Shown in pieces: positions 36,509-50,100 of a stretch of DNA of 64,000 nucleotides. Position numbers and translations under genes: made by a program. Numbering within the stretch: position 1 is the stretch's first letter; every line of letters begins with the position of its first letter. Below the pieces are notes generated by a model that did not search any database, was not told the origin of the DNA, and worked only from the letters and a program-made list of their open reading frames with translations. The stretch comes from Sapria himalayana. Lineage: Eukaryota > Streptophyta > Magnoliopsida > Malpighiales > Rafflesiaceae. Location of the stretch: the NCBI GenBank assembly GCA_029783825.1, contig JAREIK010003356.1, positions 1,125,516-1,189,515 of the forward strand, written 5' to 3'.

Positions 36509-37253
36509 TGTTGGAGAATATATACTAAACTGACCCACTTTGATAATGTTTCTTGGATTGTTAATAAGTGTCATATACATTCTCATAGTGAATATTAGAA
36601 TGAATTGTCCATTGATCTGAAGTCACTACAGTTCTCTACATAAGGAGTTGTATACTTTAGATTTAGTAAATGCCACTTATAACTTGGATGGTTATAGGGT
36701 TGTTTACTAAGTATACAATTAATTATTTAGAGGGATGTGATTTATGTAGATACAATTTGTCCATTAATATATGGAACAACAATGATATCAGTTAGCCCCT
36801 TGATTGAGTAGGACTGCTAAAATACATGACCATGCTAAAATAAGTCAATATGAGATTATAGCTTAATTGTTTAAGTCAATTTACTTAAAGATCAAGACAC
36901 ATATAGATTGATGTGCGGATGTTACATTTTAGAAATGTGTGTCATTATTGACACATCCTTTTAGTAAATTGCACATCCTTTTAGAAAATTGTGTGAAAAA
37001 AAACCAAAAGATTTTATAAAATGGGAGAGTTAAAACAAGAGAAATAACAAATAAATATTTATGTGGATACCGCTAGAGGGACGGACTTTTGATTGTGCTA
37101 GGTTTCAACTGAACCATTCAGAATCAAAAGTATTTTTTTCTACACTACAATAAGTAACATCCTTGTACTTTGTTTAATTATATTCACTTGGATTATTGGT
37201 TGGTTCCTAGTCCGAAACAAGATTCAAATATGAAATTTACTGGAACCATAACA
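36509..37253 (+). mobile_element. LTR-like segment of a retrotransposon, 745 bp
   Basis: Begins TGTTGGAGAATA and ends AACCATAACA, giving the TG...CA ends of LTRs. Composition and style (TTGATTGAGTAGGACTGC, CTAGAGGGACGGACT, CACTACAATAAGTAAC) resemble LTRs of plant copia-like elements. No primer-binding site follows, since TAGA satellite starts at once. The 5-base flanks (GTATT and AGTTA) do not match. So it is a fragment or an altered solo LTR. Family not determined. Confidence 0.45.
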
Positions 37254-40200
37254 AGTTAGATATATAGAAAGAAAGATAGTTAGATAGATAGATATATAGA
37301 TAGATAAATGGATGGATATATAGATAGATATATAGACATACAAATATGTAGATAGATAAGTAGATAGATAGATAGGTAGATAAGTAGATAGATAGATAGA
37401 CAAATAAATAAATAGATATATAAATAGATAAATAAATAGACAGGCAGACATGTCAATATTTAGATATATAAAAAGATAGATAGACAAGTAGAAAGATCAA
37501 TATTCAGATAGAAAGATAGATAGAAAGATAGAAAAATTGACAGATAAACAAATAGATAGATAAACAAATAGATAGATAGAAAGATAGATAAATAGACACA
37601 TAGACATATAGATGGATAGATAGATAAACAGATATATAGATAGTCGAAAAAATATATAAAGATATATGCAGATAGACAGACAGACAGATAGATATATAGA
37701 TAGTTAGATAAATAAATAGACAAATAGAATTATTGATAGATAAACAAACTAATAGATAGACATATAGAAAGAAAGATAGATAGATAAATAAACAGATTCA
37801 TATATAGACTGATGAAGTGATAGACATATCGACAAATAGATAGATAGATAGGTAGACAGATTGATTGATTGATTGATTGACATATAGACAAATATGTATA
37901 AAGATATATAAAAAGATAGATAGAAAGATATATAGATAACCAGATAGATAAATAGATAGATAGATATAAAGATAAATAGATATACAAAAAGAGAGATAAA
38001 TAGATATATAGAAAGATTGATAGACAGAAAGATAGATAGATAGATAGGCAGATAGACAAATAGAGAGATAGAGAGAGGCAAATAGACAAATCAATAGAGA
38101 GGCAGATAGGTATATATAAAAATATATAGATATACAAATAGTAAGATTAGTAGATAGGTAGATAAGAAAATAGATAGATAGATAGATAGTTAGATAGACA
38201 AATAGCCAAATAGATAGATTGGCAGATAGATATATAGATAGATATATAGATAGATACATAGATATATAGATAGGCAAATAGATAGATAGATAGACATATT
38301 GACAAATAGATACATAGATAGATAAACTTATAGATTGATAAAATAATAGACTAATAGATAAAAGGATAGTTAGAAAGATAGATAGATAGATAGATAAATA
38401 AATAGATAGATAAACACATATTTATACAGCTAGATAGATAGACAAATAAATAGATAAAAAGATAGACATATAGATAGATAGACAAGTGGGAAAATATACA
38501 TATAGGCTGATAGGCAGATAGAGAGATGAAGAGATAGAAAGATCAGATAGATAGACAGATAGTCAAATAGACATATAAACAAATAGATAGATATGTAGAT
38601 AGACAGATAAATAGATACATAGAAAAATAGATAGTCATATAGATTGATAGATATATATATAGATAGGTAAGCTAATAGACTAATAGATAGAAAGATTTAT
38701 TGAAAGAAAGATAGTTAGATAGATATCGAGTTAGATAGATAATTAGTTAGATAGATAGATGGTTAGATAGTTAGATAGATTGATAGATTAATAGATAAAT
38801 ACATATACATACAGATAGATAGATAGATAGATAGATAAATATATAGAAATTTACACATATAGATAGATAGACATATAAATAGTTAAATAGATAGACATAT
38901 AAATAGATAGATAGAGAGAGATATGAACACATAGAAATATAGATTGATAAATAGACAGATAGATATATAGATAGATAGATAGATAGACATATAGACATAT
39001 AGACATATATATATATATATTGATAAACATATAAACAAATAGAAATATATACATATAAATAGAATGACAGATAGATAGATAGATAAACATATAAACAAAT
39101 AAATAGATATAAAGATAGATAGAAAGACACATAATTAATAGAAACATAGATAGATAGATTAATAGTCTGATAAATTGATTGATAGATAGACAGATATATA
39201 AATAGATAGGGAGAAAGAGAGATTAGTAGATTGCATATACATAGATAGATAGATAGATAGACCAATAGAGTGAAAGTTGATATATTGATAGAAAGATAGA
39301 CATATACACAGAAAGACAGATAAATAGATATATCGATAGACAAATTGACCTATAGATAGATCCTAAGATAGATAGAAAAATATATAAATATACATATTAA
39401 TAGACAGAAAGATAAATATTTAGATGGATAGATAGAAAGACAAATAGGCAAATATATAAAAAGAAAGATAAACAAATAGATAGATATATAGGCAAATAGA
39501 TAGATAGATAGATAGACAGACAAATAGGTAGATAGGTAGATAGAAGGATAAACAGATAGATATATATATAGTTAGATAGAACATTAGATTGGAAAATAAA
39601 AATTGCAAAATAGATAGATACACATATAAACGTATAGAAAGATAGATAGGCTGATAGATAGAATCATAGTTAGATAATTAGATAGATAGGTAGATAGACA
39701 GATAGATAGATAGATAAATAATTAGATAGATAGATAGACAAATAGGCAAATATATAAAAAGAAAGATAGACAAATCGATAGATAGATAGGCACATAGATA
39801 GATAGACAGAGAGATAGGCAAATAGATAGATATAGAGATAGGCAAATAGATAGATAGATTGCTAGAAAATAGGTCGATAGATAGATAGATAGATGGACAG
39901 ATAGATAGATATATAGTTAGATATATAATTAGATAGATAAATAAATCGATTGGAAAATAGACAAAAACACATATTAACATATAGATAGATAGATTGATTG
40001 ATTGATAGAAATATAGTTTGATATTTAGATAGATAAGCAGATAGACAAAAAGATAGATAGAAAGATAGATAAATATATAGATAGATAGTTAGATATATAC
40101 ATAGAAAAATAGAAATATTGACAAATAGATAGATATACAGAAAGAGAGAGAGAAAGATTGATAGATAGATAGATAGATACAAAGACATATAGATAGATTG

Positions 40201-40367
40201 ATAGATTGATAGATTGATTTCTACATAAATAGATAGACAGATAGATAAATAAAAAGATAGATAGATATATAGATAGATAATTTGATTGATAGATAGATAT
40301 ATTGACAAATAGACAAATATATTGATAGATAGCTTGATAGATAAATAAATAAATAAATAAATAAATA

Positions 40368-40404
<37 letters not shown>

Positions 40405-40897
40405 ATAAAAAGATAGCCAGATATAGTGATAAACAATTAGACAAATAGATAGATAGAAATATGTATAGTTTTATTGATAGATAAATAGATAGACGGATAG
40501 ATTGATATATAGTTAGAAAAATAGATAGATAGATAGATAGACATATAAAAAGATAGATAGATAGACAAATAGACCTATTGACATATATAGAGATGAATAG
40601 ACAAAAATATAAACTATTACATAGATAGATATATAAACAGATAAAGATATATAGGTTTACAAATAGATAGATATATAGATAGACAGATAGATTGATATAC
40701 AGATAGATAGATGGACCGATAGATAGATAGATGGACCGATATATAGATAGATAAATAGATTGATAAATAGATAGATCGATTGATAAAGAAATAGATAAAT
40801 AGAAAGATAGACATATAGATAGATAGATTGATTGAAAGATACACAAATAGATAGATAATTAGATAGATAAAAAGATAGATAAACTGATAGAAAGATA
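37254..40897 (+). repeat. TAGA/GATA degenerate satellite, block 3
   Basis: About 3.6 kb, same orientation. A TA run lies at about 40374-40400. GATTGATTGATTGA clusters occur near 37860 and 39990. It ends exactly at the CACCACAAAAAAT end of E3. No gene. Confidence 0.95.
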
Positions 40898-41144
40898 CAC
40901 CACAAAAAATATATTGATTTAGCTAGGAAATTTTAGCTAGGGATCAATCTCTAGCTAAATTGCGAGGGATTAGCTAGGCAAAAGCAAGAAATTTTTGTTT
41001 TTCATTAATATAAAAATTTGCAACGAATTAGCAATAGATTAGAGATGGATTATTAATGGAATAATTTCATAAATTCCGCATCAAAAAAAGTGTGGAATTT
41101 AGTAACGGATTAGTTACGGAATATTTTCGTAAATTCTCCTCAAG

Positions 41145-41910
41145 AAAAGCGAGACATATAGCGATGAAATTAGCGATGAAATTCCACTAGCTAATAAAAT
41201 CCGGACTTTAGCGACGGATTTAGTGATAGAATTTCCCTAGCTAATTAAATCTAGAATTTAGCGATGGATTTAGAGGCAAAATTTCCCTTCCTAATAAAAT
41301 CTGGAATTTAGCGATGAAATTTCCCTACCTAATAATATCCTTAATTTAGCGATGGATTTAACAACAGAATTTTCATATCTAATAAAATCTAGAAATTAGC
41401 GATGGATTTATTGACGGAATTTCCCTATCTAATAAAATATGGAAATTAGTGATGGATTTAACGACGGAATTTCCCTAGCTATAAAAATCCAGAATTTAGC
41501 AATGGATTTAGCGATAGAACTTTCCTAGCTAATTACATCCGTAACATAGCGACAGATTTCATCTATGAAGTTCCCTAGCTAATTACACACTGAGCATAGT
41601 GATGCCTTTTAGCGATGTAATTTCCCTAGCTAATTACATCCCGAAAATATAGCTACAGATTTAGCGAAGAAATTTTCCTTTCTAATTACATACTTAATAT
41701 AGCGATGGAACTTCCCTAGTCAATTACTTCCTGAATATAGTGACTGATTTTAGTGACGTAACTTCACTAACTAATAAAATCCAAAATATATCTACGGATT
41801 TAGCAAGGGAACTTTTCTAGCTAATTAAATCTAGAATAAACCGACGAATTTAATGACTGAACTTCCCTAGCTAATTAAAACCAAACATAGCGACGAAATT
41901 TTCCTAGCCA
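41145..41910 (+). repeat. E3 subterminal repeat array
   Basis: About a dozen diverged units of roughly 50-65 bases, each TTAGCGATGGATTTAGCGAC followed by GGAATTTCCCTAGCTAATAA and ATCC. TTAGCGA and CCCTAGCTAA are the most conserved cores. Closely spaced subterminal repeats are typical of CACTA elements, where they bind transposase-encoded proteins. Confidence 0.85.
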
Positions 41911-43087
41911 ATATTTAATTATTTAATTTTTTTGTAATTTATTATTAGTCTTACTATTTTATTTAATTTTGTTTATTAAATTATGTTAATTGTCTATAGA
42001 TGAGAGATCCTTGAGAGTTACATTCTCCTCATAAAATCATAAAAAAAGATATTATAAATAAATAATTTAAAAAATATAAAAATACAAAAAATTTATATTA
42101 ATAATGACTAACATATCTATTTTTATGATGTATTAATTTTTTAAAAAAGTATACATAAAATTTTTCTAAAGTTTTTAATTAAGAAACATAAAAATGTGTA
42201 TTAAAGTAATATTAAATAATTAATTCAATAAGTATAATAATTTATTTCAATATTTTAAAAATTAAATTAACATACATTAAAATTTCTACTAATATAAATG
42301 TAAATTAATTCATTGTATGATAAAATATAAAATATTTTCAAAAATATCTGAATTGATGAATAAACTAGTAAATATTATTATGATTATTAGTATAAAAAAA
42401 TTTTATGATTATAGGAAACATTTTAAAAATATAATTTATATAAAAATTGAAATTTTTGAAATATAATAAAAATATAAATTTTTTCATTAAAGTTAAAAGA
42501 AAATAAATTAATATTTAAAAATAAATACATATATGTTTGCCCCAACTAAAGTTTATAAGAATTAAATAATTAAGTTATATTTTTTCTATTAGCTTTTAAC
42601 ATTCAGTCTCTATTAAAATAATTATTATTACTATTTTTAATTATCTTATCACTTTAAGTAATTTTTTGAATTTTAAAAATTATAAATGATATCAAATAAT
42701 ATGAAATTTTATGCCATTAATATTATTACATATTATCTTCATAAAAATTAATATGATGAATTCTTAAAAATTTATAACAATAAAATATAAATTTTTATAT
42801 TTTTTTTAACATAAAGAGTATTTTATAACACTTATGAGAGTGACTAGAGGACAAATCATCTTTTTATGTATGCCTTGTATTATATGATATGTGTTAATTT
42901 TGTAGCTATTTGATATTTTTTTTATCAGGCTAAACAAATATTTTATTAAATTGTTTATATATTTAGTATTTAATTAATATTATAATAAAAAATTGTAAGG
43001 TGTATATTTTGAATTTATACATTGCTACATGCACATTAATTTATTTGAAAAAATTTTGATAGTAAATAAAATAAATGAGTCTTTTTG

Positions 43088-43143
<56 letters not shown>

Positions 43144-43689
43144 TTATTATTTATATTATATTATTTATTTAATGTTTTTATAATTAAAAATAAATATATT
43201 TTGAAAATATATATTTAATGTTTATTTTGTCGAGACTAAGTCCCCCATCTTTCTCTCGACATTTTCAAAGAATAAGCGACGCAACTCCTCTGCAGTCCTC
43301 CATCCTTCTTTTGACACCGATGCAACATAAACATATTCGAATTAAGTGATAATTTGTTATTGATTTGAGGTACTTTTTCTACCCTAATTCTTCATCAATT
43401 ATCTTAATGCGCATTGATTCTATTAATTTTTTTTTTCGAAATTCGTCTTCTTTAATCATATACATTAATTTAATTATATTTATTGTGATACATACATAAT
43501 GCATTTGTGTTGTGTTGGGCAGTAGATATGCTAATATAAACTTAATTTAATAATACTTTTTTTTAATACATATTCTGTTAATTTAATTATACTTTTTATT
43601 TAAATACATATTCTGTTAATTTAACTATACTTGGATTGCTTATATAAACTAAATCGTATATAACACAAAATGGGTGTTTTGTGTTGGGC

Positions 43690-43791
43690 AGAGTGTATAT
43701 AACACATAAATATATAAGTGTATTTTATTATATGTATAACTATAAAAATAGTTTACATAAACATAACTATATATAAATATAACACCATATA

Positions 43792-43830
<39 letters not shown>
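43690..43830 (+). repeat. Single unit of the E1-type satellite
   Basis: AAGTGTATTTTATTATATGT, then ACTATAAAAATAGTTTACAT and ATATAACACCATATATTTAA match one part of the 380-bp unit at 11224-13857, followed by its TA run. Only one copy is present here, so the array in E1 arose after E1 and E3 separated, or was lost from E3. Confidence 0.75.
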
Positions 43831-43831
<1 letters not shown>

Positions 43832-44849
43832 ATCTATCTATCATAATTTTATATATGATACATTCAATATACATGCCGTGTATTTCAGATATTATTAGTA
43901 TTATACATATAACATTATATACTTATTTTACACAAATAAAGATATATTGACTTTGTGATAGGATTTTAATAATGTATACTTGAAATTTGTAAGTCATCAT
44001 TATAAAATACACGTCTAATAAATTTGCATTATGAAAATATATATTTTTCCATAATACCTTGCCTACCTGATAAGTATAATTATATTAATATATGTAAACT
44101 ATATTTTATACATGGCTTTATGTATAAGGAAAAACACACACTCATTTGAGTGTATTTAATATCTCTAAATTTTAAGTATAGTCACATTAATATCAGTTAA
44201 TGTCAAATTAATATCTGTAAATATTTATTGACTAGTTTTCAATTAGTTCAAAAAAAATGTATTAGGCTTTATGTATACTGATACTAATTTACAAGACATT
44301 TAAATACATTTATATATGTGATTATATTTTAATTACTATGTTTAATTAAATGCCCATAGGCTCTCTTATAAATACCCTAGCATTGACTATTAATATGATT
44401 CATACTAGATTAAGATATATAAGATATCCAGCTCATCTAACATACATTATTTCCTACATGAATTGATGCCGATGACTTTTTGATGGGTTTGAGAAGTTCC
44501 GCCTATATGGATGAGTAGATCTCACATATTTTATCACTGCTATAGCCATTAACTCATAAATTCTATACCCATGGACTTGATATTGTTTACTTATTGTAAG
44601 CTAATCATAGAATTGTTTACTTGAGTAAACACTATAAACTATTTACTTATTGTAAGCTTAGATAATGAAGAAACTTTGATAATTAATCCAAATAATCAAT
44701 ATCTATGAAATGATAATCCAGATTCACAGAGTTAACTTTATTACTTGTTAAACTCATATACTTGTAATATATTTTACCGTGCTATAAAATAACTAACACT
44801 TACATTGATTTTGGTAGTGTCTTATCTCTTTTTAATTTCAATACTTAAT

Positions 44850-45530
44850 GGTCTTTGAGCTATTATAATTACAATGATTCTTAGATTTAGACCTCTTGTT
44901 TTTTGATTTGCTTTGACATTTTCTCATAGTTGAATTTCTTACAATTAACTTAGTATATAATTCTAATGTGGTTACTATTTCACTTGTCAATCTCTATTGA
45001 ATCTCCTTGCTTAGAAATAGATCATGAACATCATCAAATATCAATTTATTAGTTCTTGATGAACTATGCACAACTATAATTGTAATACATTAATTTTTGA
45101 TAGTGAACACAAAAGTATCAATACACATACTTCATCATTGACTTCAATATCAAACAAACTTAATTGGGTTGTGATTGTGTTTACTTAATTGAGTTGTTGG
45201 GTCATTGATGTGCTTTATGTCAACTTCAGATTAAAAAAAAACCTTATCGTGTGCACTTTTGTAGCATCAATTTGTTTTTATATATACTAGCAAGAGCCAT
45301 CGTAAGTCTTACTATGCTCTTCTCATTTTTTATATTGAAAGTAAGTTGGTAAGATATCATATTTCAGATGAATTCAAGTGCTAGTATGTGATCTTCTTTC
45401 TTCATAGACTCTATCATCTTCCTCAGAAGGGGTTGATATAGATTTTTCTAGTATATATAATCTTCCATCTATATTTTCTAAAATCCAAATTTTGTTCCAT
45501 AATTTTTTTTTATTTTAACTTTTCCTTCAT
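44850..45530 (-). pseudogene. gag: Decayed copia gag
   Basis: On the minus strand one frame reads KI*MEDYIY*KNLYQPL, then ESMKKEDHILALEFI, LTFNIKNEKSIVRLTMALAS and IYKNKLMLQKC. This is collinear with the common plant copia gag core (MEDYL..K.LY.PL, DW..LD..AL..I.L.L, V.FNI..E.T...LM.AL...Y.K....K). After frame shifts it continues with VNTITTQLSLFDIEVNDEV.VLILL (family: FN.I..QL...GI...DE...L.LLCSLP) and ends in a basic KCQSKSKNKRSKSKN stretch before the expected zinc knuckle, which is not intact. Many stops, so inactive. No pol was recognised further left. Confidence 0.75.
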
Positions 45531-45717
45531 ATGTAGTCATTACTATCTACAAAATATGAATTCTTCTAGAAAATTCTTGCAGAACACTGTGTATGAGAAT
45601 TGAGAACATCTCTTTTGACATGCTGATATTGTCTGCAAAAATTTTACTATTTATTAAATTCATTATTATCATCAATAGTAACTTCGCCCAATGGTGCATC
45701 ATAATGCACAACCTAAA

Positions 45718-45729
45718 CCTCCAATACCA
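45718..45729 (-). promoter_or_regulatory. Copia primer-binding site, degenerate
   Basis: Minus strand TGGTATTGGAGG compared with TGGTATCAGAGC, the usual plant copia site complementary to initiator tRNA-Met. Nine of twelve positions agree, and it sits one base after an LTR-like end. Confidence 0.65.
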
Positions 45730-45828
45730 ATTGTTGAGAATAACATGATTTCCTATTTGTTAGATAGACATTTAGATAAACTGAAAAATATAAAGGTAAA
45801 CAGATAGAATAATTGATAGATAGAAGAT

Positions 45829-45830
<2 letters not shown>

Positions 45831-45887
<57 letters not shown>
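45831..45887. repeat. TA microsatellite, 57 bp
   Basis: Uninterrupted TA dinucleotides at the left margin of satellite block 4. Confidence 0.95.
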
Positions 45888-45890
<3 letters not shown>

Positions 45891-46918
45891 AGATTGACAA
45901 ATAGGTTGATAAATAGAAAGACAGTTAGATAGTTAGAGAGATAGAAAAATAGAAAGAAGATATATAGATTAATTGATAGATATAATAGTTAGATAGTTAC
46001 ATAGATATATAGATTGTCATATAAACATTTCGACATAAAATATATAGATAGAAGGATAAACAGATAGATAAACATATAGATAGATACATAGATATACAAA
46101 TAGACAGAAAGATATATTGATAGTCATATTAATAGATAGACTAATAGACTAATAAACTGATAGACTGATAGATTGATAGAGAGGTAGATAGATAGACAGA
46201 TAGAAAGATAGATAAATTAATAATTAGAAAGACAAATAGATAGATAGATAGGTAGGTAGGTAGAGAGCTTTATAGATAGATAGATATATATAAATATAGA
46301 TAGATAGATAGCTAGACAGATAAATAGATGTATATAAAGATAGATAGATAAATAGATAGATATATTATAGATAGACATATAGAAAGATTAATTGATAGAA
46401 AGATAGATCGATAGATAGATTGATAGATAAATAGATAGATATAAAAGATAGATAGACAATAAGAAAGGTATATATATATATAGATAAATAGTCATATATA
46501 TAGATAGATTATTAGACAAATAGATAGACAAATAGATATAAATATAGATAGATAGATAAATAGATAAATATAAAAAGAGATTAATATACATATTTATAGA
46601 AAGATAGATAGACATATTGATAGATTGATAGATAGATTGATTGATAAATTTATATATAGATTGATATACAAATTTATTGACAGAATGATCGACAAATTGA
46701 TAGTTAGATTGATAAACTATTTGATAGACAAATTGATAGATATAATGATAGATATATAAATAAATAGACAAACTGATTGAGAGATAGATACATACATACG
46801 AAGATAAGATAGATAGATAAATAGATAGACAGATTGATTGATTGAGTGATATATAGATAGATAGATATACAGACAGACAGATAGATAGATAGATAGATAG
46901 ATAGACAAACAAACAAAC

Positions 46919-46949
<31 letters not shown>

Positions 46950-47054
46950 CAAACAAACAGATAGATAGATAGATATATCGATAGATAGTTAGATAAATAA
47001 ATATATAGATAAATAGATAGATAGATATATTGATATACAAATAGATAGACACAT

Positions 47055-47056
<2 letters not shown>

Positions 47057-47129
<73 letters not shown>
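47057..47129. repeat. Compound TA/CA microsatellite, 73 bp
   Basis: About 58 bases of TA followed directly by CACACACACACACA. Confidence 0.95.
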
Positions 47130-50100
47130 AATAGATAGATAGATAAATAGATAAATATATTAATTGATTGATTGATTGACAGATAGATATATAGATAGAT
47201 AATTAGATAGATAGATATATAGATAGATAGTTAGATAAACAAATATATAGAAAATTAGATAGATAGATAGATATATAGATAGACAAATAGATAAACATAT
47301 AGTTAGATAGAATGATAGACACATAGATAGATAGATAGATATATATACAAATAGATAGATAGATAGATAAATAGATTGATTGATTGATTAATTGACAGAT
47401 AGATATATAGATAGATAAATAGATAGATAGATCGATAGATAGAAACATAAATAAAAAAATTGATAGATATATAGATAGATAAATAAATAGATAGACAGAT
47501 AAATAGATAGTTAGATAGAAAGATAGATAGATAAATAGATATATTGATAGATATATAGACAAATAGATAGACAGATAGATTGATTGACAGATTGATAGAT
47601 ATATAGAGATATATAGATACAGAGATAGATTGACAGATAGATTGATTGATTGATAGATAGATTGATAGATTGATAGATTGATAGATTGATTGATAGACAG
47701 ATAGATAGATATATAGATAAGTAGATAGATAGATAGATAGACATATAAATAGATAGATAGATAGACATATAAATAGATAGATAGATATATTAATATGTAG
47801 ATAGATTGGTAGATAGATAGATTTATAGATATAGAGATAGAAAAATAGAAAGAATGATAGACATATAGATAGATAGATTAATAGACAAAATAATAGATAG
47901 ATTAATAGATTGATTGATATATAGATTTAAACAAGATTGATAGACAAATTGATAGATAGAATGATAGAGAGAATGAAAGACAAATTGAATGATAGTAGAT
48001 AGACAAATTGATAAAAATATAGATAGACAGATATATAGACAGATAGAAAGATAGATATAGAAATATTATTAGACAAATAGATTCACAAATAGATTGATAG
48101 ATAGATAGACATATAGATAGATAAAATATATTCGGATATATAGACATATAAATAGACTGAAAGATATACTAATAAATAAATAGATATATATATAGAAAGA
48201 TAGATAGTAAGATAGATAGACATTTAGATAGAAAGATAGATAGATAGATAGATAGAAAAATAGATACATAGATAGATAGATAGACAGATTGATATACAAA
48301 TATATAGATAAATATAAAGAAAGATTAATAGATAAATAGACAGATAGATAGTCAGATTGATAATTTGTTTGAAAGTTAGATTGAAAGATAGATTGAAATA
48401 TATTCTGATAGCCAAATTGATACACAGATTAATAGACAGATTGGTAAAGATCTTGAAAAATAGTTATATTGATAGAATTATAAATAGATAGATAAATAGA
48501 TAGATAAATAGATAGATAAATAGACATTTAGATAAATTAATAGATCGGTAGATAGATGGAAAATAAATAAATATATATAGATAGATAGATAGATAGACAA
48601 ATAGATAGGCAAAAAGATAGAAAGATAGATAGATAGATAGATAAACATATAGATATATAGATAGATTGAAATATAGATTGACAGGTAGATAGACCACTAA
48701 ATAGACACCTAGACATATAGATAGATAAATAGATTGATCGATAGATAAATAGATAGATAGTAATATAGAAATATAAACAAATAGACAAATAGATAGTTAT
48801 ATAGATAGATAGATTGATTGATAGATAGGTAAATAGATAGTAAAATAGATAAATAGACAAATAGTGATATGGAAATATAGATAGACAGATAAATAGATAG
48901 GTATATAGATAGATAGATAGATAGTCAGATAGACAAATAGACATATAGATAAATAGATATATTATTAGTCAGATAGATTAATAGATAGATTGAGAGATAA
49001 ATTGAAAAATATATAGATAGATAGACAGATATATACTCATATAGATAGACATATAGATATATTGAAAGATAAATAGAATGATAGACATATAAATATAATG
49101 ATAGATAAACTGAAAGATAGATAGACACACATATAGATAGATAAATAGATTGGTAGATAGATAAAAAGATTGTTAGAATGATAGATAGATAGATAGATAA
49201 GAATATATATATAAATAGATAGATAGATAGAAACATAGATAGCCAAATTGATAGGCAAATATATAAATAGATTAAAAATTAGATAGGCAAATAGATAGTC
49301 AAATTGATAATTAGATTGAAAGATAGATTGAGAGACATATTTATAGCCAAATTGATAGATATATTGATAGAAAAATTGATAGACAAATTGGTAGATAGAT
49401 TGTTAGATATATTTATATACATAAATAACTACATATGAATAGGCATTTATATAGATAGATGGACAAATAGGTAAAAATAGATAGATAGATAGACAGAAAT
49501 ATAGACAGAAATATAGATAGAAAAATAGACTAATAGATAGATAGATAAATAGATAGATAGAGATAAAGATAGACAAAAAAAGATAGACCGATAGATAGAT
49601 AAATAGAAACATAGACATAAAGATAGATAGATTGATTGATTGATAAATAGATAGATAGAAATGTAAGATAAAGATAGATAGATGATAGATAGATAGATAG
49701 ATAAATAGGTAGACATATTGAAAGAAAGATAAATAGACGAATAAACTAATAGATAGACAAACATATAGATAGACATATAGATAGATAGATATACAAATAG
49801 AAAGACAATTAGATAGATAGACAGATAGATAGATAGATAGATATATAGACAATTAAAAAACATATAGACATATAGATAGATTGACAAATATAAAGAAAGA
49901 CAAATGAATAGTAAGATAGACATATAGATTGATAGGTACATAGACAAAAGATATATATATGAATATTTATATAGACATGTAGATAGATAGACAGATAAAT
50001 AAATAGTTAGAAAACTAGTTATACATATAGATAGACAGATAGATAGAAAGATAGATAGACAAACAGATAGACAGACAGATAGATTGATAGATAGACAGAC

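Larger units (their letters stand above)
40898..43865 (+). mobile_element. E3: left-end fragment of the CACTA-like element
   Basis: Starts CACCACAAAAAAT at the junction with TAGA repeats, then TTAGCTAGGAAATTTTAGC. Next come an array of subterminal repeats, the ATAGATGAGAGATCCTTGAG marker (about 41997) shared with E4 and E5, and the AT core shared with E1. It ends in a single unit of the satellite that is expanded in E1, then a TA run (about 43800-43829) and copia-derived sequence. No matching right end was found, so the element is truncated. A 46-bp TA run sits at about 43093-43139. Confidence 0.75.
43866..45760 (-). mobile_element. Ty1/copia retrotransposon fragment (5' internal region), minus orientation
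   Basis: Read on the minus strand, an LTR end (TTCTCAACA, 45740 to 45732) is followed by ATTGGTATTGGAGG, then about 200 bases of leader and a decayed gag. The left part (43866-44850) has no recognisable protease or integrase and is AT-rich. The LTR itself is cut a few tens of bases beyond its end by TAGA satellite. Confidence 0.7.

Noticed and set aside
37130..37160. CACTACAATAAG as a CACTA element end
   Set aside because: It lies inside the LTR-like segment without subterminal repeats or a partner end.
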